A stretch of 64,000 nucleotides of DNA, taken from the NCBI GenBank assembly GCA_947095535.1, contig OX352773.1, positions 39,205,398 to 39,269,397 on the forward strand, written 5' to 3'. The stretch comes from Poecilobothrus nobilitatus. Its lineage: Eukaryota; Arthropoda; Insecta; Diptera; Dolichopodidae. Shown one piece after another: positions 1 through 12,728 of this stretch (positions are counted from its first letter, which is position 1; each line of letters starts with the position of its first letter). The notes under the pieces were generated by a model, which was not told the DNA's origin, searched no databases, and saw only the letters and a program-made list of their open reading frames with translations. Position numbers and translations under genes: made by a program.

Positions 1-3000
1 TTCATTCTATATATGTACCAAAAATAAAAAAAAAATCCTTGAAAGACAGGAACAAAACAGGATAACAAAAATTTGTTTTTATTTTTCCTATCTTTACATT
101 ATATTTTTTAATACAGCTTAAGGGAAACAAGAAATACAAAAAAAAATAAATAGAAAATGAATGGATTTTATATATGTTAAAAAAGGACCCCATGTGCTTA
201 TATTTGAATCACCTGAGTCTCTGGGAATGTCATGTCATTAGTCTTCTTTGAGTACTAATCATGTGATTGATTGATTGTGTTTACACTTTGCATTAAGATT
301 ATTTGTGGGTGGTTGAATTGGTTGGGTGGTGGCATAGATTTTGTGAATTGGTTGTCAGTTTTTAGATATACATACATAAGTAAAACAAAGGTTGTAAAGT
401 ATTACTTTACTGGTAAAAACAAAATCTGTATACAGCTACTGGTGTCTAAGATGATAGGAAAGAGAATTCTTTATATTTAAAAAAGGATTTCAGATTTTTT
501 TTCAATTTTTTTTTTTTTGGTTTTTAGGGATTTTCTGTTTGAAATTCTAATGTATTTTTTCTATTTTGTGAAATTTATAAGCAATAAATACTTGAAAAGA
601 AGAAAAAAGAAAAAAAAAACAATTTTGTTTACAGATTTAAATAGAATTAACAGAGAAACAAGTAAAGCATCAGTTTTAAGAATCTTGTTCGTTAGATTTT
701 TTTTTTTTTTTTTTTGGGTTTTACAAACTTAAAAGTAGTTGAAATAAATGGTAAAATGATATAAATGAATGATTGCTATGAAAGGTAATTGGGAGAAGCG
801 AAAAATTGAATATCAATGGGAAAAGAAAAATTATGTTTTTCTATGAAGCTTCAAGGTGAATCTTTCATCAAGGAAACATGAAAATTGTTTCATGCATTGC
901 GACCCATGTTGCTTTGAAAAATTTGTTTTACATTTTGAAATATATATATTTCAAATAATTCTAAGCAATTTCAACCCACCCATATGAGTTTTTATTTTTA
1001 CAAGTGGGATATTTCAATATAGAAATTCGATATAGAAAAAGGAAATAAATAAAAGAAAAATTCGTGTTTGAAACATTTAAGGATTTTGGTTTTCCTCTTT
1101 GAATGAGAGGTTTTGTTTTTTTTTTTTTTTGTTGAGATAAGAAACATGTGAAAAGTAAGTAATAAAGATTTTTATTTAATTAAAAATCGAGAAAAGTGTT
1201 GATGGATTGGATGAAAATTTGCTATTTCATCAGTAGTTATATGGCTTTTGGCATATATTTACTATATTCTTTGATAAATGTATATATTTCATGTATTTGT
1301 GATCGGTTACTCTATAACTAGGAATTTATACAAAGGCAACACAATTATTAACATGCAAATGGCCCTTTACAGTTGATATATACTTAATCGTCTATATACA
1401 TGCAATTCGTAAAACTTAAAGAAATTTAAATTATAATTAAGATATAATACAATTCAAATTTATAAGTAGGTTGCATAAAAATAAACCAACATTAAAACTT
1501 TTAAGTAAGTAGAGTCATAAAATAAATAAAAGAGTTTAGCAAAATAACTTTTAAAGTATTAAAAATATAAAAAACGGTTCATTCCTTATAAGTTTAAATT
1601 TTAGTTTAGTAATGCTCAACTTTCCTTCCCTATTAGATATTTATTTAACACCAAATACTTAGATTTTATTTCTAAATTTAAATTATATTTTCTGGATACA
1701 CAAATTTTTTTTTATATAAAACAGCAAAAAGGATTCTTCCTTTATTTTCTTTATTTATTTATGTTTTTATGTGTTCAATCATATTTTTATTTTATTTTTT
1801 ACTTTACGTTGAATCATCTGGAGTTTTGTCAAAAACAATTTTATATTTTTGCTTTAATTTTGTTTTAAGCGTTATAAATAATCTTTTAGTCTCAGCTGGT
1901 AAAAGATAAAAAAAATCATTATAAATTTTCCGAAATGAAAAAAAAAAAAAAAAAACAAAAACAAATTATTTAAGGTATTAGAAATAAATAAGAAGACCAG
2001 ATTTAAATAAATTTTCAACTTATTTTTAATATTTGTTTGTTTTTATTTTTTTTTTTTTTATACTTTTTAATGTTTTAATAAAAATTTATTAGAATTTTTA
2101 AACTTATTGACAAATTTGCGTAAATCTGAAATATGTATTTAAAAATAAATCTTTGATAAATTTGATAACATATATGTATTAAAGATTTTTATTTTATTGG
2201 AAAATTTCATTCTTTAACTTCCAGCTTTTATGGGTTTAATTAAAATTAAATAACCCGAAAATATTATCAAATACAATTTTAATATTTTAAAAACAATATT
2301 AATATCAAATGATATATAATTAATTAATATCTTCTTAAAGGACACAATCAAAATTCACTCGCAACAATGAATATTTTTAATATGAAATTTTTTGAAAATG
2401 TATTGAATGTACACAATTTAAATTCTCAGAAGTTTAACTGACATTTCATATCATTTGTTCGTAAAGTAAATTTTGAAATTTAAATTTAATTTTTTGATTA
2501 TGCAATTTCCTTTAAATGATTTATTTTGTAAAGAAAAATTTACATAACTGATGTTGCATGTTGACCCTAAAAATTTATAAATAAATTTTAAAAAATCAAA
2601 TATTATACTAATCTAATAATTATATAAAATTTAATTAATGCCTATCTAATTAGAAGTCACAATAATATAACATAGATTTTGATCCTTGAACATATTTAAA
2701 ATTTGTGATAATAAACAAAATAAACAAAAAGGAAAACAGAAAAAAAATAACCATAAACAAATGATTTATTAAATAATTTTCTTTTATCATGAATATTCAG
2801 CACAATATTTTTCAGCACATTCTGATTTTATTATATATACATTACATACATATATATTATTTAAATGATTTGGTAACTAATTTACATGAAAACAACAACC
2901 TTGTGTTACAAATTATGATCCTTTGTTGTTTTTTTGTCCTTTTGTTTTTATTATTCTGTTTGTCAAACATTGTTTTTCTTCTTTACACTTATTTGATATT

Positions 3001-4992
3001 GCCTCTTCTCATAATTTTATTATGACTCTTTTTTTTTTGTTTTTTTTTTTGGTACAAATTTTCAAAAATTCAGCATAAAAATCATTGTTGTAACACATTT
3101 TATTAAGTGTCTAATTCCTTTACTTTATATTATAAAAGTCTAATTTTATATAAACTTCTATATATATATATATATACATACAAGTGTTTGTATATGTAGA
3201 TAATGTGTTGAAATTATTTTTTATATTCATATTATATATACATATAATGGTACATAATATAAATAATATATATAAATTACATATGACGTTTACTACTTAA
3301 AAATATCCTTGTTGAACCAAATTGAAAATTAGCACATTTTTTTTTTTGCTCTTATATATTTCATTCATTAGACAAATTTGCTTAAGGAAACATTATACTC
3401 TTTTCTCCTCTTTTCTTGTTCTTCTCTTCTCTTATTCTTCTCTCCTACATTACAATAAAACAATATGTCATTATGTTTATTTTTGATTTTTCTTATAAGT
3501 TATACTCCTGCTGATGAACATTTAAATTGACGGAACGTCGTCTGACTTTAATTTATATTTTTATAATACTGTATGTGTGCATAAGTATGTGTGTAGGTAA
3601 ATTTTTTTTGTAAAATGAAAACCTATAAGAACAATAACAAAAAAATGTATTTTTTGTTCATATTTTTACGTTTTTTCTTTTTTGGGCGAAATTGTAGCAC
3701 GTGTTATAGTCAAAATTCAATTAAAAGCAGGTGTCATTGATGATCGCAAAAAAAAAAAAAAAAAAAAAACAAAAGAAAGTAAAAGCAGAAAAACGTAGTT
3801 AAAGTTACAAAGAGAAAATATTAAATTAGCGTTACCCATGTCGTCATTATATTAAAATTTTTTTGTATTTTAAAGCGAATTGAAGGACATTAGAAAATTA
3901 ATTTAACGTTTATACGATTTAAAAAGAAAATAAATGGAAAATTATCGAAGTAATTTGTCATAATTCTCTTGAAATTTCAAAATTATTATACTATAATAAA
4001 CTATAAAAAATAATAAATGGCTAGGCGAAATTGGTAATTCAAAAAGTAATAGCTAATCGTACTACTAAAGTAGTTGTCAAAACAAAAGTCGAATGTTGTG
4101 ATTAAAATATTTTAACTTTAAGTATCCTATAATAGTTGTGCAATAAACTTTAATACATATATATATTTGTATATGTGAATATATCATATATTCACATTTA
4201 GTTTTTAGAAAATTTATTAAGAAGATAAAATTAAATTTTTTGACTGGGATACTAATTGCATTTTAATCATATTACATTAATAATTCTCTAATTATATTTT
4301 CTGATTTTTTATCATTTCTTTAGAATTACATATTAATAATGTACGAAATTTTTATATAAAATAATTCGGAACTCTTTAAATAATCAGTCGATACGAATTT
4401 TTAAGCTATAAATTTCAGCGTTTTTGACATTTTTTTTACACCACAAAATGTAGCAGTTGAATTATTTGAAATTCCCATTTTTATGAACTTTAGGAACTTT
4501 TTTAATAAAACTAATAATTAAAACTATTCAAAAATCATAATTATTAGAATGATTGAACTATTTTGGTTATATAACTAATTAATAATAGAGAAATTGTAAA
4601 TTTTGATAGCTCTCCATAGTTAACAAATTTCAGCAAATAAGAAATACATATGTATGTCAAAAACAACCTTAACATTTTTTAAATCTAACCTAGAGGCTAG
4701 ACAGTACTAGCAAGATAGTGCACAAATAAATGAACATTTTTTATAATACTATTACATTTTTTCAACTATCTTCTCTACTGTCTTGACATTTTTTTATTTA
4801 GTAATTGAGAATTGAGATAGTAATTTGACACTTCGAACAATTAAAAATGGCAACAAATAGAAAACAACATGCATTTCAAATAAATTTTTTGCGTTTGTTT
4901 TATTTTTAATTTGATATTTGGTTTGTTTGTAAATAAACTTGAAAAATTTTCATAAAATATAAAATAAACTTGAAATATTTTGATAATAAATG
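1..4992. other. no gene seen; AT-rich noncoding DNA
   Basis: Homopolymer A/T runs, a TC-rich tract (3400-3447) and TA-rich microsatellites. All open frames here are short, Phe/Lys/Ile-rich and start in low-complexity sequence. It could be intron or intergenic DNA upstream of nervy. Confidence 0.6.
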
Positions 4993-5095
4993 AAATGTCT
5001 TGATAGTAAAAATGCCAAATACGTCACACAGACACTAATTTGACACTTCGTATTACAGACTCGCAAAATAGTAATATTGTTTCGTCTGGCTGCCG
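4993..5095 (+). repeat. interspersed repeat R2, copy 1
   Basis: AAATGTCTTGATAGTA, TACGTCACA and GTATTAC.A.TC.CAAAATA.TAAT, then TCGT, recur at 25828-25965. A partial echo (TAATTTGACACTTCG) lies nearby at about 4820-4836. Origin not recognised. Confidence 0.6.
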
Positions 5096-6787
5096 GGTAA
5101 AACATGCTTAAAAATTTTTTTTTATTTTAAATATTTTTCTTATTTCAGGTTCTGTGCCAATTGACTCTGCAAAGTAAAAGTTTTGATTAACAGAAGAATA
5201 TTTTTACGTAAAGTTTGTTAAGTAATTTATATATCAAAATATTACCTAGCCACAGAAAATAGAAAAATTTTGATATTATGATATATATTATGATATTTCA
5301 ATTCATTTATAGGAATGAGTATTGGCTGAGTGAAGAGTTAACATAAATATTTCAATTGAGGAATAACTATATTAAGTGTTTTATCAAAAAAAATCAATCA
5401 AAAATCAATCAATCAATCAATCAAAAATCAAAAAAACTTATATTAGGTTGTTTATAAACTTTAATTAGGTTGTTTTTGTTAAAAAATATTTTGTTTTAAT
5501 TTGTTTCGTTAAAAACTACAAACTACAAACTAAAAAAAAAAAAAATAAAAAATTATTCTTACAAAAATAAAATTACTTCCAACTAAAAATATAAATCCTG
5601 TCAACAATGAAAAAGATTTAATGCTGCTGACTCAAGTATTTGACATTCATTTAACGTGCGTCTATAATGGGATACAACTACTATAAAATTCCAATAGTTT
5701 ATCATAAAAATAAAATGCTTTCATTTTTGTACCATCAGGTTTTAATAGTTCGTTTTTTTTTTTGTTTTTTTTTTTTACAATATTTATTTTGGGACAAGAA
5801 CCAAACACGTCGTTCCCCAACAACAACAACAAAAAAAAAAAAACAAAAAAACTTTTATTTTAATAGAATTGAATCTTGTGAACTATACAGTATTACTACT
5901 GATATTTCTTATAACTATTTGTAATAAATAAACATAAAAAAAAAGCAGTTAAATTATAACCAAGTTTATAGTTTTTTTTTTTTTTTTTTTATTAAAAAAT
6001 AATCTGGATTTTGGACAAAAATATGTGCCCAACGGCTGTTGTTACCATACCAATTCCAATACAAATTTTTATGTTAAAAAATTAACAAAAAAAACAAAAA
6101 GAAAAAAAAAGAAAGCTATTTCCAAAACAAAATATGGTGCACAGATTTTGAATTAAGTGTGTAGGTAATTTTTTTGCCAAAAAAAATAATATAAAATACA
6201 AAATACAAAAATTCAAGCCAAATGAATAGAGTTTGATAGCAAAAATTCCATTAATACCACAATTGATGGCAACCACAACATGGGACACTATTTCGTGTAA
6301 CCATTTCATAAAAAAAAAAACAAAAAAACTAACAAAAATAAATAAATAAATAAAATGAAAATTGGAAAAATAAAATATTTTTAGTTGTTCGGCACATATA
6401 TATAAAAATCGTGTGAGATTTTCTCATATTCGCTAAATTATATTAAGTGTTACCGTTAATTTCGAAATACTTAGAATTAAAATTAAGTAATGAAATAAAA
6501 GGATCAGTAATAACAGGGACTCTATTAGGGTCTGTGGTGTACTTTCAAAATGTAGGGCAACCTACATATTTGACAAAAGTTAATATTAAGTTTCCTTAGA
6601 TTTATGATAATACCATTTTGACTAAAAATTGCATTTGCAATACTGCCCAAAATAAATATATATGTCTAAAAATAGATTCAGCGACTCGGAAAAGTTACTT
6701 GTAGATTAAATGCAGTATAATTCTATAATAAGGAGTGAATTTTGAGTGCTTGAAATTGTTCAAAAAATAATTGTTGATGCATTAGTA
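5096..6787. other. no gene seen; AT-rich noncoding DNA
   Basis: An (AATC)n run lies at about 5393-5428, with poly-A/T tracts. No domain-like translation in any frame. Confidence 0.6.
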
Positions 6788-6930
6788 TAATAATAATAAT
6801 AATAATAAGCCTCATGACCAATTCCCCTCTCAAACCGCACGCCTTAATTCCATTCTCTTATTATTATTTTTTTTTTGCAAACAAACGACTGTCATATGCA
6901 AGGTAATCACCAAGTTTATTGCTGAAACAT
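6788..6930 (+). repeat. interspersed repeat R1, copy 1
   Basis: An (AAT)n run is followed by ATGACCAATTCC, a CCGCACGC block, CATTCTCTTA.TATTAT, TCATATGCAA and TAATCACCAAGTT. The same ordered blocks recur at 41653-41790 in the same orientation with scattered differences. A leading simple repeat plus a conserved body suggests the end of a retroelement, but no coding part is attached. Confidence 0.75.
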
Positions 6931-9900
6931 GCTATTTTTGAACGAAGGAACACCATTTAAATCCGCGTACATTAGTCAAAGAGAAATTATCAGTTTGTAG
7001 ACCAATAAAATGTAGATACAGATATATAAATAGCTCAAAATTTTATGAGAAGAAGTCATCATCCAAATAGAAATTAAAGGCAAATGAAAGATATTTTGTT
7101 GATGGAGAGGAATTATATAAAATAATCTTATAAGAGATAGAAAAAAATTGTAATACAAAATTAGAGAAGATTATGTCCAAATCAAATCTTTTGAAATATT
7201 ATTTGATACATTTGTAGTAACAACACATTACATAACATACGTAGTAAATAATCATTTATTTTTCGCCATTTTTATTTAAGTATTTTATTTTATATTTTAT
7301 TTTGTTGTTTTTTTTTTTTTTTTTCTTATTTTGCCTATTTTCTTTTATTGTTACCAATACATTACACATATTTATACAAACATTTAATATATAAATTTGA
7401 CATAGGGTCGTGTAACAGGGTAAATTCATTTGGGAACAATAAATATAAAATTTATTTTATTGGTATGACACCTTTTTATTAGTTTCAAAAAAAACAAAAA
7501 AAAAAAAAATAAAAAAAAAACTAATAGAAATAATCATCAAACACAAAAATATTTGTAATTTCGTGGTTTATTTTAGTTTGTATATATTTTATATATGTAC
7601 GTATAATATATTATATGTCAATATGTGTATGTCCACTTTAAATCCGCGTACATGTGTGGTTATAATGGGGGTCCTTTAACACATTAAAAATGTCAATATA
7701 AAATAACATCAATTTCTTTTTTTTTATTTTTTTACCATTATTGGTTATGTGTAAAACAAATCCCAAAGGTAGGATTTACTTCTTCTATAGTTGATAAATA
7801 AAAAAAAAATCTTTCTGCGTTGTTATTACATATATTTTGGTTTTTTTTTTGGATATGTGTCATGTGCGAAACTAACATTTTGTAATAGAAAAATATATAT
7901 AAAAAAAATAAATATACAGATTTGTTATTGATTTTTTTTTTAATAAGGTAAAATTCTTTTAATTTCTCTTGACTGACTATTTAAAAAATATGTAATAAGG
8001 AAGCTGTGATTTATTAATATATTTTAATTAACTTGAATATTAATAAAATATTTTAAGATTTAATGAATATCAGTTAAGTTTTATGTATGTCATTCTGATT
8101 TATTTGTAAAAATATTTGAAGAACACTATAGAAACCTATTCAAAATTTCCATGGCTTTTCTCATTTTATTAAATACTTAAATTTAAAATAAATAAACCGA
8201 AAATGTTTTTCCTTTTAAAGTCATTTGCAGAAACAGTGAAATAATATACTGGTGATAATTCTTTTTTAGAATACTAAAACTTTGTACTTTTATACATTTA
8301 AAATAATAGCACCACTTGTTCGATATCGAACAATTTTTAGATGCCAAGTCAAAAGGAACAGTAAGACTGCTTATTATTAGAGAATATTAATGTTGATATT
8401 TTGTTAATAACTATTAATTATTAAAAACTTATCTTCCTACTTCTGGAAAATTAAGATAATGAACGACTTCCGGTTGCCAAAAAACTCTCTTCTGCTTTAC
8501 CTAAATGACTTAATATTGTGTTCTTTTGTTTTAGATATTATAAATATGAATTTTAAAAAGTTTAAAAAATTTCAATTGAAAATTAATTATAATTGTTTTA
8601 CAATAGGGCTCTCTTTTTAAATTTTTGGGCCTTTCCCAAATTTATTTTAAAACAGATTTTTTTATATAAAAAAAAAACTACGAATTTTATCTCTTAAATA
8701 AATTTTTTATTTTATATAAAATTTCGTTTATTTGATGATAAAACCAAATAAAAACCACATTTTCTTTTAATTTCAAAGCATTTATTTGTAACAATTTCAA
8801 GGTATCTTCAATACATACTTCTTAAATCTTACTATGTCTAATATGAAGAATTTTTATGATAATATCACAAAAATATTTTATATTTATTTTAACTCCCTTT
8901 ATTTTAAACCCATTTTATATTTCCCATAACATTAATAACAATAATTGTTATATGATCATTTGAATCATGTTAGCCAAAACCTTGTTTTGTAAACATGTTA
9001 TCTTAAAAGTTTATTGTTTTACTTTTTTTTTTATAACAAAAAAAAAAATGTTTTGCAAAGTCCATCACACTAACGATTTTAAATCTACTTAAAAAAAAGC
9101 TTTGAACAATTTTTTTTTTTACTTATAACGAATTGCATCAGAAAAGATTTAAAAAAAAATATCAAAATAGCTTCTCTAACTGCACATACATAAACACACA
9201 TATACTCACACACATTTTTTATTAGAAAAATTAATGCAAAAATGTTAGAAAAGAATGGGTATATTAAAAAAAAAAAAAAAAAAGAAAAGTTCTTTAACAA
9301 TTCGTATATATTTATATAAAAAGGACACTAAAAATAAAAATTTGGTCTTTTATCGTTTCTTTTGTATTTTTTTTATATTATTTTTCACTGCTTTAACATT
9401 TTTTTTCGCTTTGCAACATTTGATTCATGTTTCTAACAAATGTTACCAATTTATGTTTTAGATATTACACTTTGCATAATTTTCTTCTTTTTCTATGCTA
9501 TGCTATACTTAGATTATAGTTTTCTTATTCATATTTTGTTATTTTCATTCTTAATGTTTTTTCCTCATTTCTTTCTCTTTCCATTCTTTGTCTTTCATTA
9601 TTTCTCTTTCACTCTTACTAGAGTTTTTCATTTATCCTCCAGCAGCTTAAGAAAAAGCATACTATAGTAAAAAAAAAGTATTTAATGGAATTGTAAAGTT
9701 AAGAAGAATAACAAAAAAAAAATATATATATATATTTTCAAAGAAGAAGAAAATATAAAAGAGGTTGATTCTATACATATATTGTACAGAAAAATGTCCC
9801 TATTTTATAAGTAGTTATTTTTTTTTTGAATGTTAGATAAAGGAGAAACTTAAGGACTAAAAGAAAAGACTTCGATACTATATTCAAAAACAAAAAAAAA

Positions 9901-10700
9901 AAAATTATATGATTGCTGCATTTGTAACTGATGTTGCAAGTAAACAAATAAGTAATCATCAAAAATTTTTTTTTTTTTTTATGTTGCACATGTTGTAATC
10001 GCAATACTTACACAAAAATAAATTTATATGCAAAAAAAGACAGAAAAAAAAAACAATTTCAAATTCAAAACCAAAAAAAAACTTAAACTTTTCTTTTAAC
10101 CCTCTTTTCACCCTCACGTACAACAGCATATTAATTAAAGAATAAAAATAAGTTTCTTAGGTTCTGAAATATGAATTTTCATTATAATTCTACAGCATTT
10201 TATCCTTGACTTTTTTATATCTAATTTTTTTTTACTTTGTTTTTATTCATCGATGATAGTCAACTGCTGTTGACTAGATTTTGATGAAGGAAGCAAGAAA
10301 GAGAAGCAACATATTGTCATCATAATAAACTTAAAAAAGAAAAAAAAAAATAAAAAGAAATTTATATAATAAAAGTGCTATATGATATAGTTTAAAAAAA
10401 AAATGAAATATACATATATAACTATGTACATAGTAAATAAAATGCTCAATATGGTGTTGTGATCTGGATTTAATCTACATGATATAATTCTTTTCTTTTA
10501 TGCTAGCAAAAAACACAAAAAAAAAAAAAACAAAATTAGTTTCCGCTAATTAATAACTATTAAATATGTAAATGGGAAATTAAGATTTTAATTAAGGTTT
10601 CTTACTAAATCCCTATACAATTTGATGTTATTAATTGTATTTATATATTGAAATTGAAATTTTGATAAATTTGGTTGTTGGCATAAAACAAGATCATCAC
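6931..10700. other. no gene seen; AT-rich noncoding DNA
   Basis: Poly-A/T runs and pyrimidine-rich stretches (9480-9660). A short perfect palindrome AGTCAACTGCTGTTGACT lies at about 10258. No coding signal. Confidence 0.6.
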
Positions 10701-11610
10701 TTTTTTTTTTTTTTTGCGAGGGTAGGTGGGAATCATCGAAAGACACTATAGAGTATAGAGGATTGAAAACGAGCACGATTCCTCTATGAGTGTGTGGGAC
10801 TTTAACCCACTAAACACCACCTCCCTTTTTTGACCAAACAATAGGTTATACGACCTTTAGTACTACTGTACTGCCTGGTCATAGGAAGTTGAGTTAAGGA
10901 ATGAAAATAAATTTCAAATTGGCAGGCATATTGTAAACAAACTTGTTAATATTTACCTTGAATCTTTGCACATTGTAAATATAATCATCACCAATTCTGG
11001 GGAACATATGAGGTGAAAGATGGTTCCACATTCGCGTTGTTCGTACTACAAGCGAATTTTCATAAGCCGAATTATGTCATCTGGGAATTTGAACTACATA
11101 GGGATGGGCAGCAGAGGCTCCCCTTGTTTCTCTTTGGAATGCTTTGAGAGGAGGCATCAAACTTTTAATCTCATTAGAGCAAGAACCCAACCCTATAAGG
11201 TATCTATAAAACAGGGTAAGTGTTCCTGTTAGGCGGGGTAGACCAAGTGGAGAGAGCGTAGAGGGGACATTGAGATCATTTATTAGACGAATTGCTCTAT
11301 TTTGCACTTTATCGAGAAATCCCAATGCCGTTTGGGAGGCTCCTGCCCAAATATGTGCATTGTACTCCATCTTTGGTCTTATATATGTTTTATAGATATT
11401 TAGGAGATCAGAAGATGAAAAGAAGGCTTTACAACGATACCAGGAAACCCATACACCTAGATGCATCTTTATCTATACCAAAAATATGATTGGACCAACT
11501 TAATTTTTGATTTAGCTCCATGCCCAAGATCTTGAGCTCACCCGCATGCTGCAAAACTTCCCCTTGAAAAGTTAAACTTAGAAAATTTCTGATGTCTAGC
11601 ACACGATTGA
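10701..11610 (-). pseudogene. 5'-truncated, frameshifted LINE (non-LTR retrotransposon) reverse-transcriptase fragment
   Basis: Read on the minus strand, three overlapping frames give the end of a LINE ORF2. The first (about 11570-11433) has ELKILGMELNQKLSW and HIFG. The second (11466-11077) has SSSDLLNIYKTYIRPKMEYN, HIWAGAS, FLDKVQNRAIRLI and LFYRYLIGLGS. The third (about 11063-10925) has AYENSLVVRTTRMWNHL and YNVQRFKVNINKFV. YIRPKMEYN/HIWAGAS followed by the VRT.RMWN...LQRFK.NIN tail is typical of LINE polymerases lacking an RNase H tail. At least two frameshifts (near 11430 and 11065) make it a dead copy. A 3' UTR of about 220 bp ends in an A-run (T-run at 10701-10715 on the + strand). No matching target duplication was identified. 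The clade was not assigned. Confidence 0.85.
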
Positions 11611-11975
11611 AATGAGGATATAAATTTTACTGAGTTATATACTCATATAAAAAAAATTAAGTTTTCTGTTCGGACATTTTCAATCTTAATAGCAAAGGCA
11701 TATTTACAAATATTTTTATATAAATTGATGTAATAATAATTTTAAAATCCTAGCTCTATTATTACTTGAGTTAAAGAGAGTGAACAAACGTACATAGTTA
11801 AATCGACTTAGAATAATTATAAGTAAAGATATAGGTATATATTCGTTTTCAAATTTATTTTGTGTTTTTTGCACAATGTTGCAAACATAATGGTAAATTA
11901 GTAAACATATTATATTTACTTATTATACATTAGATTCTCTGTTCTAAATTGTTCTAAAGCGTTTGACGTTTAATC

Positions 11976-12528
11976 ATGTGCTGTTCTTAAAGCTTCTGTT
12001 CTAACAGGTTCTGTTCTGTTCTGTTCTGTTTTGTTTCGAGCTTTTTTTTTTGCCACTCCAATGAGGAGTATAGAGCATCAACTAAGTCATTTATTATTCA
12101 TATTTGACTAAGCTTCAGTTTCGAAAATCATCATTAATTTCACTAACTCGTTGATTACTTGGCTGTAGCTATTATACAAAACTAAGACGTTTCTATTATT
12201 TTTACACCATCTATTATCTTATATAAGAATTTCAAGAATGTTTCGATCTAAAATTGTTAAAAAAAAACCTAACAAAAATTAAATTTTGTTTAGTCAAAAA
12301 TAGCAATGTTGAAACAGAATTATAAAAGTATAAAATTGGTTTACGTGTTTAAGTGTTACAGATATGTTACACATTACTGATGATTAAATATAGGTACTGC
12401 ATTTTTTTTTTAGTGTATTGGTTGTAATATATAGACAATGATTTAAAAATAATGAAACAACTATTATACTTCGTGCTGTTCTAATAGCTTCTGTTCTAAC
12501 AGGTCCTGTTCTGTTCTGTTCTATTTTA
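11976..12528 (+). repeat. duplicated 55-bp block with (TTCTG)n, 495 bp apart
   Basis: GTGCTGTTCTTAAAGCTTCT, then GTTCTAACAGGTTC and (TGTTC)n at 11978-12034, recur as GTGCTGTTCTAATAGCTTCT, then GTTCTAACAGGTCC and (TGTTC)n at 12473-12528. The second copy directly abuts the T-tail of SINE family 2 copy A. Confidence 0.75.
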
Positions 12529-12728
12529 AGATTTTTTTATTATTTTTTTGTTTTTTAATGCATTTCTCTGGCACATAAATGTGAACAGAAAATTACATAA
12601 ATCTGGTACATAAATGTGAACAGGCGTGGCTGTAAATGTCGTAAGGAGGAATAAATCTTTTTAAGACGTGTTTGGGGTTCGAACCCACACTTCCTCCCAC
12701 ACTCCGGTGTTTACAGCGTATTTTATTC
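12529..12728 (-). mobile_element. tRNA-derived SINE, family 2, copy A (head-truncated)
   Basis: The + strand shows a T-rich tail (about 12530-12556), then AATGCATTTCTCTGGCACAT, AACAGGCGTGGCTGTAAATG, GGGTTCGAACCCACACTTCC (B box) and GGTGTTTACAGCGTATTTTA. The same blocks occur at 22936-23150 and, inverted, at 41963-42148. The A-box part beyond GCGTATTTTA is absent. The segment CACATAAATGTGAACAG is duplicated within this copy. Confidence 0.82.

Noticed and set aside
11020..11489. Plus-strand open frames of 65-70 codons
   Set aside because: They are shadows opposite the LINE polymerase fragment read on the minus strand.
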